DNA from: Kitasatospora phosalacinea
Lineage (GTDB): Bacteria > Actinomycetota > Actinomycetes > Streptomycetales > Streptomycetaceae
Assembly: GCF_000716545.1 (NCBI RefSeq)
Contig: NZ_JNWZ01000057.1
Coordinates: 1 to 54,010, forward strand
DNA length: 54,010 nucleotides
Direction: 5' to 3'
Positions 44,999 to 54,010 of the stretch are shown here, piece by piece (position 1 is the stretch's first letter; each line of letters opens with the position of its first letter). The translations under genes were made by a program, and so were the position numbers. The notes under the pieces are model-generated. The model was not told the origin of the DNA. It saw only the letters and a list, made by a program, of their open reading frames with translations, and made no database searches.

Positions 44999-46407
44999 CG
45001 GTCCGCCAGCAGGACGGTGCTCATCACGGCGCCGTGGTGGGCGTTCAGCACCGGCCCGCCGCCGGGGACGCCGTGCCGCACCAGCACCCCGGAGGGGGCG
45101 CCGCCGAACATGAACGGTCCCAGCACGAACGGGACTTCGGCGCGTTCGACGGCGCCGGTCCGCTGGTCGGCGAAGTCCAGCGCGAGCAGGTCGGGCCGCA
45201 CGTGGCGCTGCAGGACGTGGCGGCCCTCGCGGCGGGCGCGCAGCAGCGCCCGGCGCCACTGCTCGTCGGTGGTCTCGGGGCCGAGCACGACGCCGCTGCC
45301 GCCGTAGCCGCCGACCGGCTTGAGGACGAGTTCGGCGCGCCGGGCGAGCGCCCGGCGCAGCGTGTCGTCCTCGGTCCCGTCCGCCGCGCCGTCCTCGGGA
45401 CCGGCGGGGAGCAGCGCGGTCCACGGGACGTGGCGCTCGACCAGTTCCCGGTCGGGGTCGGGCAGTTGGTCCCGGTCCTGCCAGAGCCAGGCCATGGTGG
45501 TCTTGTCGCTCAGCAGCCAGGTGGTCTCGGGGGTGTGCATCGCGACCCGGCCGGCCTTGACGGCCCGCACCAGGGCGTCGAGGCCGGGGCCGGCCGGCTG
45601 GTCGTGGGCGAGGAACAGCCGGAACACGGCGTCCACCCGGCGGCCGTCCAGCAGCAGGTCGTCGTCGGCGCCGTTGGTGAGCCGGTCCATGGTGCAGGCG
45701 ACGGTGTCCATGCCGTGCCGGCGGCCGCTGTCGCACATCGGGCCGAGCCAGCTCAGGAACGCCTCGGCGTCCTCCAGGCCGGGTGCCGCGCCCTGGCGGA
45801 AGACCGGGATGGCGACGCGGGCGCCCTCGGGGAGGGCGAGCGAGGTGCGGATCTCGGCGAAGCGCGCGTCGACGGCGGAGGCGGGGGCGTGGACGCGCTC
45901 GCCGCCGGGGACGAGCCGGTGCAGGTCGCGGAAGCGTTCGGCGAGCAGGTCGGCCTGGAGGGTGCCGCCCAGGGCGCCGTCGATGTTGAACTCGACGAAG
46001 TACGGGACGCCGTCGGCGTACAGGACGTCGGGGCGGGCGGCGACCAGCAGTCCGTCCTCCAGCGGGGCGGAGCGGTCGAGCAGCGGGGTCTGCTCGGCGG
46101 GGACGCCGAGCGCGTCCTGGAGTTCGCCGGCGTTGCCGGCGCGGCGCCGGCAGGCGTCCAGCACGAGTCGCATCAGGCGGGCGGAGATCCGGCCGACCTG
46201 GTCGTAGTGGGCGCGGTCGAGGACCATCGGGCGCAGCGGGCGCCAGTCGCCCTTGGTGCCGGCGATGCCGTCGTGGATCTGCCGCGAGCGCTCGGCGGAA
46301 AGGCTGGTGACGGTCTTTCGGAAGTCCCGGGGAAGCAGGTTCCAGATGTCTCCGGGTGCACCGGGCGCCTCGGAGGAGAGCCGCAAACGATCGCCTTGAC
46401 TGTCCAT
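44992..46407 (-). CDS. Circularly permuted ATP-grasp-like protein
   Basis: 471 residues, first gene of the leftward operon. Two features suggest an ATP-grasp fold with permuted order: an early acidic metal-binding segment VEFNIDGALGGT (usually late in normal ATP-grasp enzymes) and a late nucleotide-binding loop VLKPVGGYGGSGVVLG. Such proteins act as peptide or amide ligases. Its place at the head of an NRPS operon suggests that it joins an amine to a carboxylate of an intermediate, but the substrate is not known. The ATG at 46407 is used; an upstream extension of 29 residues is Pro/Cys-rich and not protein-like. It overlaps the MFS gene by 7 bases. Confidence 0.7.
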   Translation of the reverse strand: MDSQGDRLRLSSEAPGAPGDIWNLLPRDFRKTVTSLSAERSRQIHDGIAGTKGDWRPLRPMVLDRAHYDQVGRISARLMRLVLDACRRRAGNAGELQDALGVPAEQTPLLDRSAPLEDGLLVAARPDVLYADGVPYFVEFNIDGALGGTLQADLLAERFRDLHRLVPGGERVHAPASAVDARFAEIRTSLALPEGARVAIPVFRQGAAPGLEDAEAFLSWLGPMCDSGRRHGMDTVACTMDRLTNGADDDLLLDGRRVDAVFRLFLAHDQPAGPGLDALVRAVKAGRVAMHTPETTWLLSDKTTMAWLWQDRDQLPDPDRELVERHVPWTALLPAGPEDGAADGTEDDTLRRALARRAELVLKPVGGYGGSGVVLGPETTDEQWRRALLRARREGRHVLQRHVRPDLLALDFADQRTGAVERAEVPFVLGPFMFGGAPSGVLVRHGVPGGGPVLNAHHGAVMSTVLLADRC

Positions 46408-46722
46408 GCCCCCACACGGTTTCTGCGTGTTCCGGAAGAGAGGGCGGCAGGGTTCGGGTGTAACCGGCCACTGTCCCCCCGTCGCCGGCGGCAACGTATC
46501 AGCGGCTCGGGGCGGCGGCCGGCTCGGCGGAAGCCGGTCTTCCGCTTGGATCAGGGGCGGGCCGGAGAAGCTGCGGGATTCCTTCCCCAGCGGAAGATAT
46601 TCTCCGCCGCCCTCACCGGATATCGAAAAATATCAATATGCGATCATGTAACGGTCATCTACCCCCGCCCCCTGGGCGGGCGCGAAATGGTGACGTTCCG
46701 TCACGAACGGCCGGGCGGGGGG
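46408..46722 (-). promoter_or_regulatory. Promoter region of the N-N bond / NRPS operon
   Basis: 315 bases without a gene, between the winged-helix regulator stop and the first operon gene. Bases 46600-46660 are strikingly AT-rich for this genome (repeated ATATC and AATAT units), so the promoter of the whole ten-gene operon most likely lies there. A perfect dyad GTGACG-TTC-CGTCAC at 46690-46704 could bind a regulator. A specific -35/-10 pair could not be fixed. Confidence 0.5.
46664..46680 (-). terminator. Hairpin downstream of the winged-helix regulator gene
   Basis: A 7-bp perfect stem (46664-46670 with 46674-46680) and a 3-base loop, 43 bases beyond the regulator stop in its reading direction. 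It would isolate the regulator gene from the biosynthetic operon. Confidence 0.45.
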
Positions 46723-47709
46723 TCAGCGGGCCGCCCGGAGGACCGTTTCGGCGACTTCGGTGCGGGCGTACAGGACGGTGCGCCCGGCGCGGTGGGAGGT
46801 GACGAAACCGGCCTCGCGCAGGGCGGTGAGGTTCTGCGAGACGTGGGCCGCGGAGAGGCCGGTGCGGCGGGCCAGTTCGGTGGTGGAGGCGGGGGTGTCG
46901 AGCTCGGCCAGCAACCGGGTGCGGGCCCGGCCCAGGACGGCGGCCAGCGCCTCGGTGGCGGCGGTGGTGCGCGGCTCCCAGAGCCGGCCGGCGCCGCGGG
47001 CGCGGTAGGCCAGCTGCGGCGGGTCGGGCGGGCTGATCCGGGTGGACAGGCCGGGGCCCTTGAAGGCGGTGGGCACCAGGAGCAGGCCGCCGCCCGCGGC
47101 GTGCCGGGCCAGCGTCCTGGCCCGGCGGGCCAGGTGCAGCCCGGAGCCGTCCCAACTCACCTGTGGGTGCAGCGTGTTGAGGAGGTGCCCGGTGCCGTGG
47201 CGGGCGGCCTGCCGGGCCCGGTGGAAGACGTCGGCCTCCAGCAGGGCCCGGATCCGCGGCCAGTACGGGGCGAACGCCAGCTCCCAGTGGGTCTCGATCT
47301 CCCGCAGCAGCTGCGGCAGCCGGGCGGCCGGGTCGGCGTGCAGGGCGCGCGCCTTGGGACCGGCGCCGCCCAGGTGGTGGCGCAGGTGGTCGAGGTCGGC
47401 CCGGATCCGGTCGGCGGGGGTGGCGGCGATCGCCGCCAGTTCCTCGTCCAGCGCCGGGGCCGGGCCGGCGGGGGCCGGGTTGAGGAAGTCCGGCACGTAG
47501 CCGGCGCCGGGCGGGACCAGTTCGGCGAGCCAGCCCCGGTCCAGGCCGGCGGCGGCCGCCCTGGGCCGCACCTGCGCGAGCCAGCGCCGGTGCACCGGGT
47601 CGGCCGCGCCGGAGGCCGACAGGCGGTATCCGGTGGTGAGTTGCCACATCGGCGAGACCGCGAACCGGATCCGGGCCACGTCACCGGCCGGGAAGAGCAG
47701 CTCCGCCAC
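46723..47709 (-). CDS. ArsR-like winged-helix transcriptional regulator with long N-terminal domain
   Basis: 328 residues. The DNA-binding part is at the C-terminus (ARTRLLAELDTPASTTELARRTGLSAAHVSQNLTALREAGFVTSHRAGRTVLY), a clear ArsR-type winged helix. The first 230 residues form an uncharacterised domain beginning with LLFPAGDVARIRFAVSPMWQL, as in DUF5937-type regulators common in actinomycetes. The GTG at 47709 is favoured because GGAGGGGGA lies 4 bases upstream. It is divergent from an aldo/keto reductase gene over a 20-bp dyad, its likely operator. A role in the adjacent NRPS operon is possible but not shown. Confidence 0.85.
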   Translation of the reverse strand: MAELLFPAGDVARIRFAVSPMWQLTTGYRLSASGAADPVHRRWLAQVRPRAAAAGLDRGWLAELVPPGAGYVPDFLNPAPAGPAPALDEELAAIAATPADRIRADLDHLRHHLGGAGPKARALHADPAARLPQLLREIETHWELAFAPYWPRIRALLEADVFHRARQAARHGTGHLLNTLHPQVSWDGSGLHLARRARTLARHAAGGGLLLVPTAFKGPGLSTRISPPDPPQLAYRARGAGRLWEPRTTAATEALAAVLGRARTRLLAELDTPASTTELARRTGLSAAHVSQNLTALREAGFVTSHRAGRTVLYARTEVAETVLRAAR

Positions 47710-47735
47710 GGCGTCCCCCTCCTGCCGCTGCCGGG

Positions 47736-47755
47736 GATTCGGGCATGTCCGAATC
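47736..47755. promoter_or_regulatory. Palindromic operator candidate between regulator and aldo/keto reductase
   Basis: Perfect inverted repeat GATTCGG-N6-CCGAATC, 26 bases upstream of the regulator start and 39 bases upstream of the reductase start. Position and 20-bp size suit a dimeric winged-helix regulator controlling both genes. Confidence 0.6.
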
Positions 47756-47794
47756 GGTGGCCGCCACTGTAGCCGCCGGCCGATCATCTCCGGC

Positions 47795-48706
47795 ATGACC
47801 CCACCACCGATGATCACCGCCGCCGCGGCGGGCACCTGGACCCTGGGAGACCTGGAGGTCAACCGGATCGGCTTCGGCGCGATGCGGCTGGCCCAGAGCG
47901 GCCCGGCCCTGGTGCCCGGCGCGGTGCCCCGCGACCGCGGGCAGGCGGTCGCCGTGCTGCGCCGGGCCGTCGAACTCGGCGTGAACCACATCGACACCGC
48001 CGCCTTCTACTTCTCCCCGCTGCGCTCGGCCAACGAGCTGATCAACCGCGCGCTGTCCCCCTACCCCGACGACCTGGTGATCGCCACCAAGGTCGGCCAG
48101 CCCCGCGACCCCTCGGGGGCGTGGCTGCCGCACGCCCGGCCCGAGCAGCTGCGCGGCCTGGTCGAGGAGAACCTGCGCCAACTCGGCCGCGACCACCTGG
48201 ACCTGGTCAACCTGCGCGTCGTGGGCGCCGGCCCGGTCGCCGAACGCTTCGGCGCGCTGGCCGAACTGCGCACCGCCGGGCTGGTCCGGCACCTGGGCCT
48301 GTCCAACGTCCTGCCCCACCACCTGGCCGAGGCCCGGGCCATCGCCCCCGTGGTGTGCGTGCAGAACATGTACGGCCTGGGGGTCCGGCCCGAGCAGGAC
48401 CCGTTCGTGGAACTCTGCGGCGAGCAGGGCGTGGCCTTCGTCCCGTTCTACGCGCTCGCCGCCTCGGGCCGGCAGTACGGGGCGGCGGACGGCGCCGAGC
48501 ACCCGCTGGTCACCGAGGTGGCCCGGGCGCACGGGGTCTCCCCCGCGCAGCTGCGGATCGCCTGGACGCTCCACCGCGGCCCGCACGTCCTGGCCATCCC
48601 CGGCACCGGCGACCCGGCGCACCTCGCCGCCAACGTGGCGGCCGGCGCGCTGCGGTTGTCCGGGGACGAACTCGCGCTGCTGGACGCGCTGCACGGCGGG
48701 GGGTGA
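47795..48706 (+). CDS. Aldo/keto reductase
   Basis: 303 residues, a TIM-barrel NADPH-dependent oxidoreductase. Family marks are VNRIGFGAMRLA near the N-terminus, the catalytic Asp/Tyr region NHIDTAAFYF (Tyr in AFYF), the lysine in LVIATKVG, HLGLSNV and the cofactor-binding IPGTGDPAHLAANV near the end. Members reduce aldehydes and ketones. It lies divergent to the winged-helix regulator and is probably controlled by it. The ATG at 47795 is used; the ATG at 47810 is an alternative because neither has a strong ribosome binding site. Confidence 0.9.
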   Translation: MTPPPMITAAAAGTWTLGDLEVNRIGFGAMRLAQSGPALVPGAVPRDRGQAVAVLRRAVELGVNHIDTAAFYFSPLRSANELINRALSPYPDDLVIATKVGQPRDPSGAWLPHARPEQLRGLVEENLRQLGRDHLDLVNLRVVGAGPVAERFGALAELRTAGLVRHLGLSNVLPHHLAEARAIAPVVCVQNMYGLGVRPEQDPFVELCGEQGVAFVPFYALAASGRQYGAADGAEHPLVTEVARAHGVSPAQLRIAWTLHRGPHVLAIPGTGDPAHLAANVAAGALRLSGDELALLDALHGGG

Positions 48707-48768
48707 GGGCCTTCCCGGGCAGGGCCCCGGGGCGGCGGCGCGGTGGGTGGCGGGCGGCGGGCCGGGGT

Positions 48769-49863
48769 TCAGCGGTCGCGGGTGGTGGACCAGGCCGGGA
48801 GGTGGGCGAAGAAGGCCGCGGCCTCCGGGCGCCAGCGGTCGCCCCAGCCGGCCGCCAGGTCGGCGGCCCGGCGGGCGTGCCGGGCGGCTTCGTCCCGCAG
48901 GGCGCGGTCGATGCCGTGGGCGCGGGCGATGCGGCGGACCGGGGCGAGGGCGTCCTCGTCGGCACCGGGGGCGCCGAGGACCGCGTGCAGGGTCTCGCGC
49001 TCGGCGGGGTCGGCGGCGGCGAGCAGGGCGCGGACGAGGTAGCTGCGGCGGCCGGAGCGGAGGTCGGTGCCGAGGGGCTTGCCGAGGGTCCGCGGGTCGC
49101 CGAAGAGGTCCAGCCAGTCGTCGTGGATCTGGTTGGCGATGCCCAGCGCGGTGGCGTACCCGCGCAGTTCGGCGTCGTACGGGGCCGGGTCGGCGCCGGC
49201 GGCGAGCAGGCCCAGCCGGAGCGGGGCGAGCACCGAGTAGCGGGTGGACTTGTACTCGGTGACGGTGTGCAGGAACGCGGTGTCCGGTTCGGGCGGGAAG
49301 TCGCGCTCCAGGTCGAGGAGTTGGCCGTTGACGGCGTCGGCTCCGGCATCGACGGGGACGGCGGCCATGGCGAGGGCGCGCTCGGGGGGCAGGTCGCCGG
49401 TGAGCAGGACCCGGACGGCGAGGAAGGCGGCCAGGTCCCCGGCGAGGACGGTGAGGGCGAGCGCGGTGTCGGGCCGGTCGGGGAACTCCTCGCGGTAGGA
49501 CCGGTGGGTGGAGGGGCCGCCGCGGCGCTCGGGCGAGCCGTCGATGAGGTCGTCGTGGATCAGGCCGTGGGTGTGCAGCAGTTCGATGCTGAGGGCGGCG
49601 GCGTCCAGGCCGGGCACCGGCCGGTCGGTGACCAGGGCGGCGGCCTCGTGCAGCAGGGCGACCCGCAAGCGCTTGCCGCCGCGCAGGGAGAGTTCGCGGA
49701 CCAGGGCGAGGGCGCGGGCGGGGAACCCGCCGTGCGGGGGCGCGTCCAGGGTGCCGCCCGCGGCCGGGTCGGTCAGGGAGTCGAAGTAGGCCGCGAAGCG
49801 GGTTTCGAAGCGGCGCTGGTGGGCGGCCGCGCGGTGCAGGGCGGCGGTGAGGACGTCGGTCAC
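48769..49863 (-). CDS. Polyprenyl (isoprenyl diphosphate) synthetase
   Basis: 364 residues. Both Asp-rich motifs are present: HTHGLIHDDLIDGS (DDxxD) and NQIHDDWLDLFGD (DDxxD), with GGKRLR and a TVTEYKSTRYSV segment between. These enzymes condense isopentenyl diphosphate with allylic diphosphates; product length cannot be read by eye. There is no terpene cyclase or carotenoid gene beside it, so its pathway is unclear. The start is a GTG at 49863. It is convergent with the reductase gene. Confidence 0.92.
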   Translation of the reverse strand: MTDVLTAALHRAAAHQRRFETRFAAYFDSLTDPAAGGTLDAPPHGGFPARALALVRELSLRGGKRLRVALLHEAAALVTDRPVPGLDAAALSIELLHTHGLIHDDLIDGSPERRGGPSTHRSYREEFPDRPDTALALTVLAGDLAAFLAVRVLLTGDLPPERALAMAAVPVDAGADAVNGQLLDLERDFPPEPDTAFLHTVTEYKSTRYSVLAPLRLGLLAAGADPAPYDAELRGYATALGIANQIHDDWLDLFGDPRTLGKPLGTDLRSGRRSYLVRALLAAADPAERETLHAVLGAPGADEDALAPVRRIARAHGIDRALRDEAARHARRAADLAAGWGDRWRPEAAAFFAHLPAWSTTRDR

Positions 49864-49932
49864 GCCGCCAGGTTTTCACGCCGCGGCGGGGTGGCGGGCG
49901 CGGGGCGGGGCCGGTGGCCCTAAGCGGCCGGG

Positions 49933-50361
49933 TCAGCGGGCCTCGGCGGCGGGGTCGGGGGCCAGGGTCCGGAGCAGGCGCAGCAGGGTGGCCCGGTCCT
50001 CGGCGGGGAGCGGGGCGAAGTGGGCGGTCAGGACCTCGTCCGCGACCTGTTCGCCGGCGGCGAGGACGCGTTCGCCGGCGGGGGTGAGGTGGTGTTCGAG
50101 GCGTCGGCCGCGGCCCGGTTCGCGGGTGACGAGGCCCTGGGAGACGAGGCGTCCGGCGAGGGTGCCGAAGGACTGCTCGGTCTGGAAGGTGACGGCGGCG
50201 AGCTCCCGGGCGGAGGCGCCGGGGCGGCGGGCGACCGCCCGGAGGGCGTCCCACTGGGCGAGGGTGGTGCCGACGGCGGTCAGGGCGGTGTCGAGGGCGC
50301 GGTGCTGCCGGTACTGGACCTGCTTGACGGCCTGGCCGAGGACGTGGAGCTCAGCGTTCAT
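49933..50361 (-). CDS. MarR-family transcriptional regulator
   Basis: 142 residues with the MarR winged helix: LAQWDALRAVARRPGASARELAAVTFQTEQSFGTLAGRLVSQGLVTREPGRGRRLEHHLTPAG. MarR proteins bind palindromic operators as dimers and are released by small phenolic or lipophilic ligands. It is divergent from an alpha/beta hydrolase gene with 60 bases between, containing an AT-rich palindrome, so it probably represses both. Confidence 0.93.
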   Translation of the reverse strand: MNAELHVLGQAVKQVQYRQHRALDTALTAVGTTLAQWDALRAVARRPGASARELAAVTFQTEQSFGTLAGRLVSQGLVTREPGRGRRLEHHLTPAGERVLAAGEQVADEVLTAHFAPLPAEDRATLLRLLRTLAPDPAAEAR

Positions 50362-50378
50362 GCTCCCACCCTACTCGC

Positions 50379-50410
50379 AACTAAACTAGCTTAAATAAGC
50401 ATCCTTAGTT
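50379..50410. promoter_or_regulatory. MarR operator candidate in the MarR-hydrolase intergenic region
   Basis: Nested inverted repeats in an AT-rich island: GCTTA-AA-TAAGC (50389-50400) inside AACTAA (50379-50384) and TTAGTT (50405-50410). The site overlaps where both promoters must lie, 18 bases from the MarR start and 12 from the hydrolase start. Confidence 0.7.
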
Positions 50411-50421
50411 ATGGTGGGCGC

Positions 50422-51183
50422 ATGACCACCGAACCCCTCCTCACCGAGGCCGGCACCGGCCGTCCCGTCCTGCTCCTGCACGGCGGCGGCGGTCCGGCCA
50501 CCGTCGCCCCGCTGGCCGGCCACCTGGCCGGCTCCGCCCACGTCCTGACCCCCGTCCACCCCGGCTGGGACGGCACCGAACGCCCGGCCGCCCTCCTCCG
50601 GGTCGCCGACCTCGCCGACGCCTACCTCGACCTGCTGCGGCGGCGCGGACTGCGCGACGTCCTGGTGGTGGGCTCCTCGCTCGGCGGGTGGATCGGCGCC
50701 GAGATGGCCCTGCGCGACGGCCCCGGCGGCGAGGACGGTGGCGCGACGGTCACCGGCCTGGTGCTGATCGACGCCGTGGGCATCGGGGTGGACGGGGAAC
50801 CGCTCGCCGACGTCTTCGCCCTGGACGCCCGCGGCCTCGCGGAGCACTCCTGGCACGACCCCGACCGCCACTTCGTCGACCCCGCGACCCTGCCCCCGGC
50901 CGAACTCGCCCGCCGCCGGGGCAACGCGGACACCATGCGCGCCCTGGCCGGCGACCCCTACATGCACGACCCGGGCCTGCGCGAGCGGCTGCGGGACGTC
51001 CGGGTGCCCGTCCTGGTGCTGTGGGGCGAGAGCGACCGGGTCGCCACCCCCGGGTACGGCGCGGCCTACGCCCGCGCCTTCGCCGACGCCCGCTTCGTGA
51101 CGGTGTCCGGGGCCGGGCACCTCCCCCACCTGGAGCGGCCGGAGGTCGTGTTCGCGCACCTCGACGCCGTGCTGGCGGGCTGA
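50422..51183 (+). CDS. Alpha/beta hydrolase
   Basis: 253 residues. The fold is evident from LLLHGGGG (oxyanion region), the nucleophile elbow VVGSSLGGW, Asp in LWGESDR and His in GAGHLPHLERP, giving a Ser-Asp-His triad. The substrate is not known; esterase or C-C hydrolase activity is possible. It is likely induced by the ligand of the divergent MarR repressor. Confidence 0.92.
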   Translation: MTTEPLLTEAGTGRPVLLLHGGGGPATVAPLAGHLAGSAHVLTPVHPGWDGTERPAALLRVADLADAYLDLLRRRGLRDVLVVGSSLGGWIGAEMALRDGPGGEDGGATVTGLVLIDAVGIGVDGEPLADVFALDARGLAEHSWHDPDRHFVDPATLPPAELARRRGNADTMRALAGDPYMHDPGLRERLRDVRVPVLVLWGESDRVATPGYGAAYARAFADARFVTVSGAGHLPHLERPEVVFAHLDAVLAG

Positions 51184-51204
51184 GGCCGCTCCCGACCGCC
51201 GTGC

Positions 51205-52188
<984 letters not shown>

Positions 52189-52190
52189 GG

Positions 52191-53153
<963 letters not shown>

Positions 53154-53188
53154 CGGGGTCCTTCTCGTGCGGGGTCGGGGGAACGGGG

Positions 53189-53953
53189 TCAGCGGACGGC
53201 GCGGGCGAAGCGGCGGGCCGACCAGAGCAGCGCGGCGAGGGCGACGGCCGCCATCAGGGCGAGACTGTGCCAGACCGCCGGATCGCCGGGATGGCCGGTG
53301 AACAGGGCGCGCATGCCGGTCACGGCCCAGCTGAACGGGTTCCAGTCGGAGACCCGGCGCAGCCACAGCGGGGCCAGCGCGAGCGGCAGCAGGGTGCCGG
53401 AGAGCAGCATCAGCGGCTGGGCGAGGTTGTTGACCAGCTGGCCCAGCACGTCCGGGTTGCCGACCTTGAGCGCCAGGCCGTAGGAGACCGCGGAGCTGGT
53501 CAGCGAGATCAGCGCGAGCAGGAGGTAGGCCAGCAGCAGGTCCGGGACGCGCACCAGCAGGCCGAGCGGGATCGCCAGCACGATGATCACGGCGGCCTGG
53601 ACGGCCAGCACCACCACGTCCCGCAGCGAGCGGCCGAGCAGCAGCGCGACCCGGCTGACCGGGGTGACCCGGGCCCGTTCGATCACGCCGGAGCCGAGTT
53701 CGGCCAGCAGGCCGAAGCCGACGTACAGGCCGCCGCCGAGGGCGAGGGCGACGAGCATGCCGGGGACGTAGATCCGGTAGGCGTCGGCCATCGTGCCCGC
53801 GCCCATCGAGGCCAGGGCGGGCTTGAGCAGCGGCGCGAACAGGGCGAGGTAGACGACGGGTTGGGCGACCCCGAGGAAGATCTGCAGCGGGGAGCGGGCC
53901 ATCAGCAGCAGGTGCCGCTGGAACACCAGCCAGGTGTCGCGGAGGCTTTTCAC
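53189..53953 (-). CDS. ABC-2 type permease, DrrB-like
   Basis: 254 residues with about six hydrophobic segments and the ABC-2 family features ERARVTPVSRVALLLGR and LSGTLLPLALAPLWLRRVSDWNPFSWAVTGMR. It is the membrane partner of the ATPase encoded 35 bases downstream. The start is a GTG at 53953 with AGGAAA upstream. The promoter may be beyond the window edge. Confidence 0.93.
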   Translation of the reverse strand: MKSLRDTWLVFQRHLLLMARSPLQIFLGVAQPVVYLALFAPLLKPALASMGAGTMADAYRIYVPGMLVALALGGGLYVGFGLLAELGSGVIERARVTPVSRVALLLGRSLRDVVVLAVQAAVIIVLAIPLGLLVRVPDLLLAYLLLALISLTSSAVSYGLALKVGNPDVLGQLVNNLAQPLMLLSGTLLPLALAPLWLRRVSDWNPFSWAVTGMRALFTGHPGDPAVWHSLALMAAVALAALLWSARRFARAVR

Positions 53954-54010
53954 GGTGGGCGTTTCCTGTTCGGGGCGGGATCGGTCGGGGCGGGATCGGG
54001 GGTCAGGGGC

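Overview
The window is very GC-rich actinomycete chromosome, most like Streptomyces or a close relative such as Kitasatospora. The reasons are extreme third-position GC, a snapalysin gene with a divergent LysR regulator, a Spo0M-type gene, and two modular NRPS loci. No rRNA, tRNA, CRISPR array, insertion sequence or replication origin was seen.

Region 1 (1-22.5 kb) is an NRPS locus read rightward: an MbtH-like helper (491-709), a four-module NRPS (930-14929, ending in an epimerization domain) and a two-module NRPS (14926-22410, ending in an NAD(P)H reductase domain). Read as one line it has six modules: C-A-T / C-A-T / C-A-T / C-A-T-E // C-A-T / C-A-T-R. Binding-pocket residues suggest aliphatic, Gln-like, aliphatic, D-Gln-like, Val/Ile-like, Phe, with reductive release as an aldehyde, alcohol or macrocyclic imine. 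In this sequence the A domains of modules 1 and 3 each lack about 58 residues and change frame at the edge of a 144-bp near-identical repeat. That looks more like assembly collapse than biology, but it is not proven. A perfect 17-bp-stem terminator ends the locus.

Region 2 (22.5-29 kb) is accessory: a VOC protein, a secreted metzincin-type protease translationally coupled to a secreted protein of unknown function, the snpR/snpA pair, a possible toxin-antitoxin pair, a Spo0M-like protein and a short hypothetical gene.

Region 3 (29.0-46.4 kb, all leftward) is the most interesting part. It is a compact ten-gene operon: a circularly permuted ATP-grasp-like protein, an MFS exporter, NRPS A-T-C-T, NRPS Cy-like-A(Cys)-T-TE, a DUF861 cupin, a lysine/ornithine N-monooxygenase, a small metal-binding cupin, a stand-alone methionyl-tRNA-synthetase-like enzyme, an ATP-grasp ligase and a PLP decarboxylase of the LysA family. 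N-monooxygenase plus cupin plus MetRS-like protein is the signature of hydrazine synthetase (N-N bond formation, as in s56-p1, triacsin and pyrazomycin pathways). Here cupin and MetRS-like parts are two overlapping genes rather than one fused protein. The first NRPS A domain lacks the Asp that normally binds an alpha-amino group, so the locus probably makes an N-N bonded, cysteine-derived peptide that I do not recognise.

Region 4 (46.7-54 kb) holds a winged-helix regulator and aldo/keto reductase divergent over a palindrome, a polyprenyl synthetase, a MarR regulator and alpha/beta hydrolase divergent over an AT-rich palindrome, and a UDP-glucuronate-decarboxylase-like SDR next to a two-gene ABC exporter of the DrrAB type.
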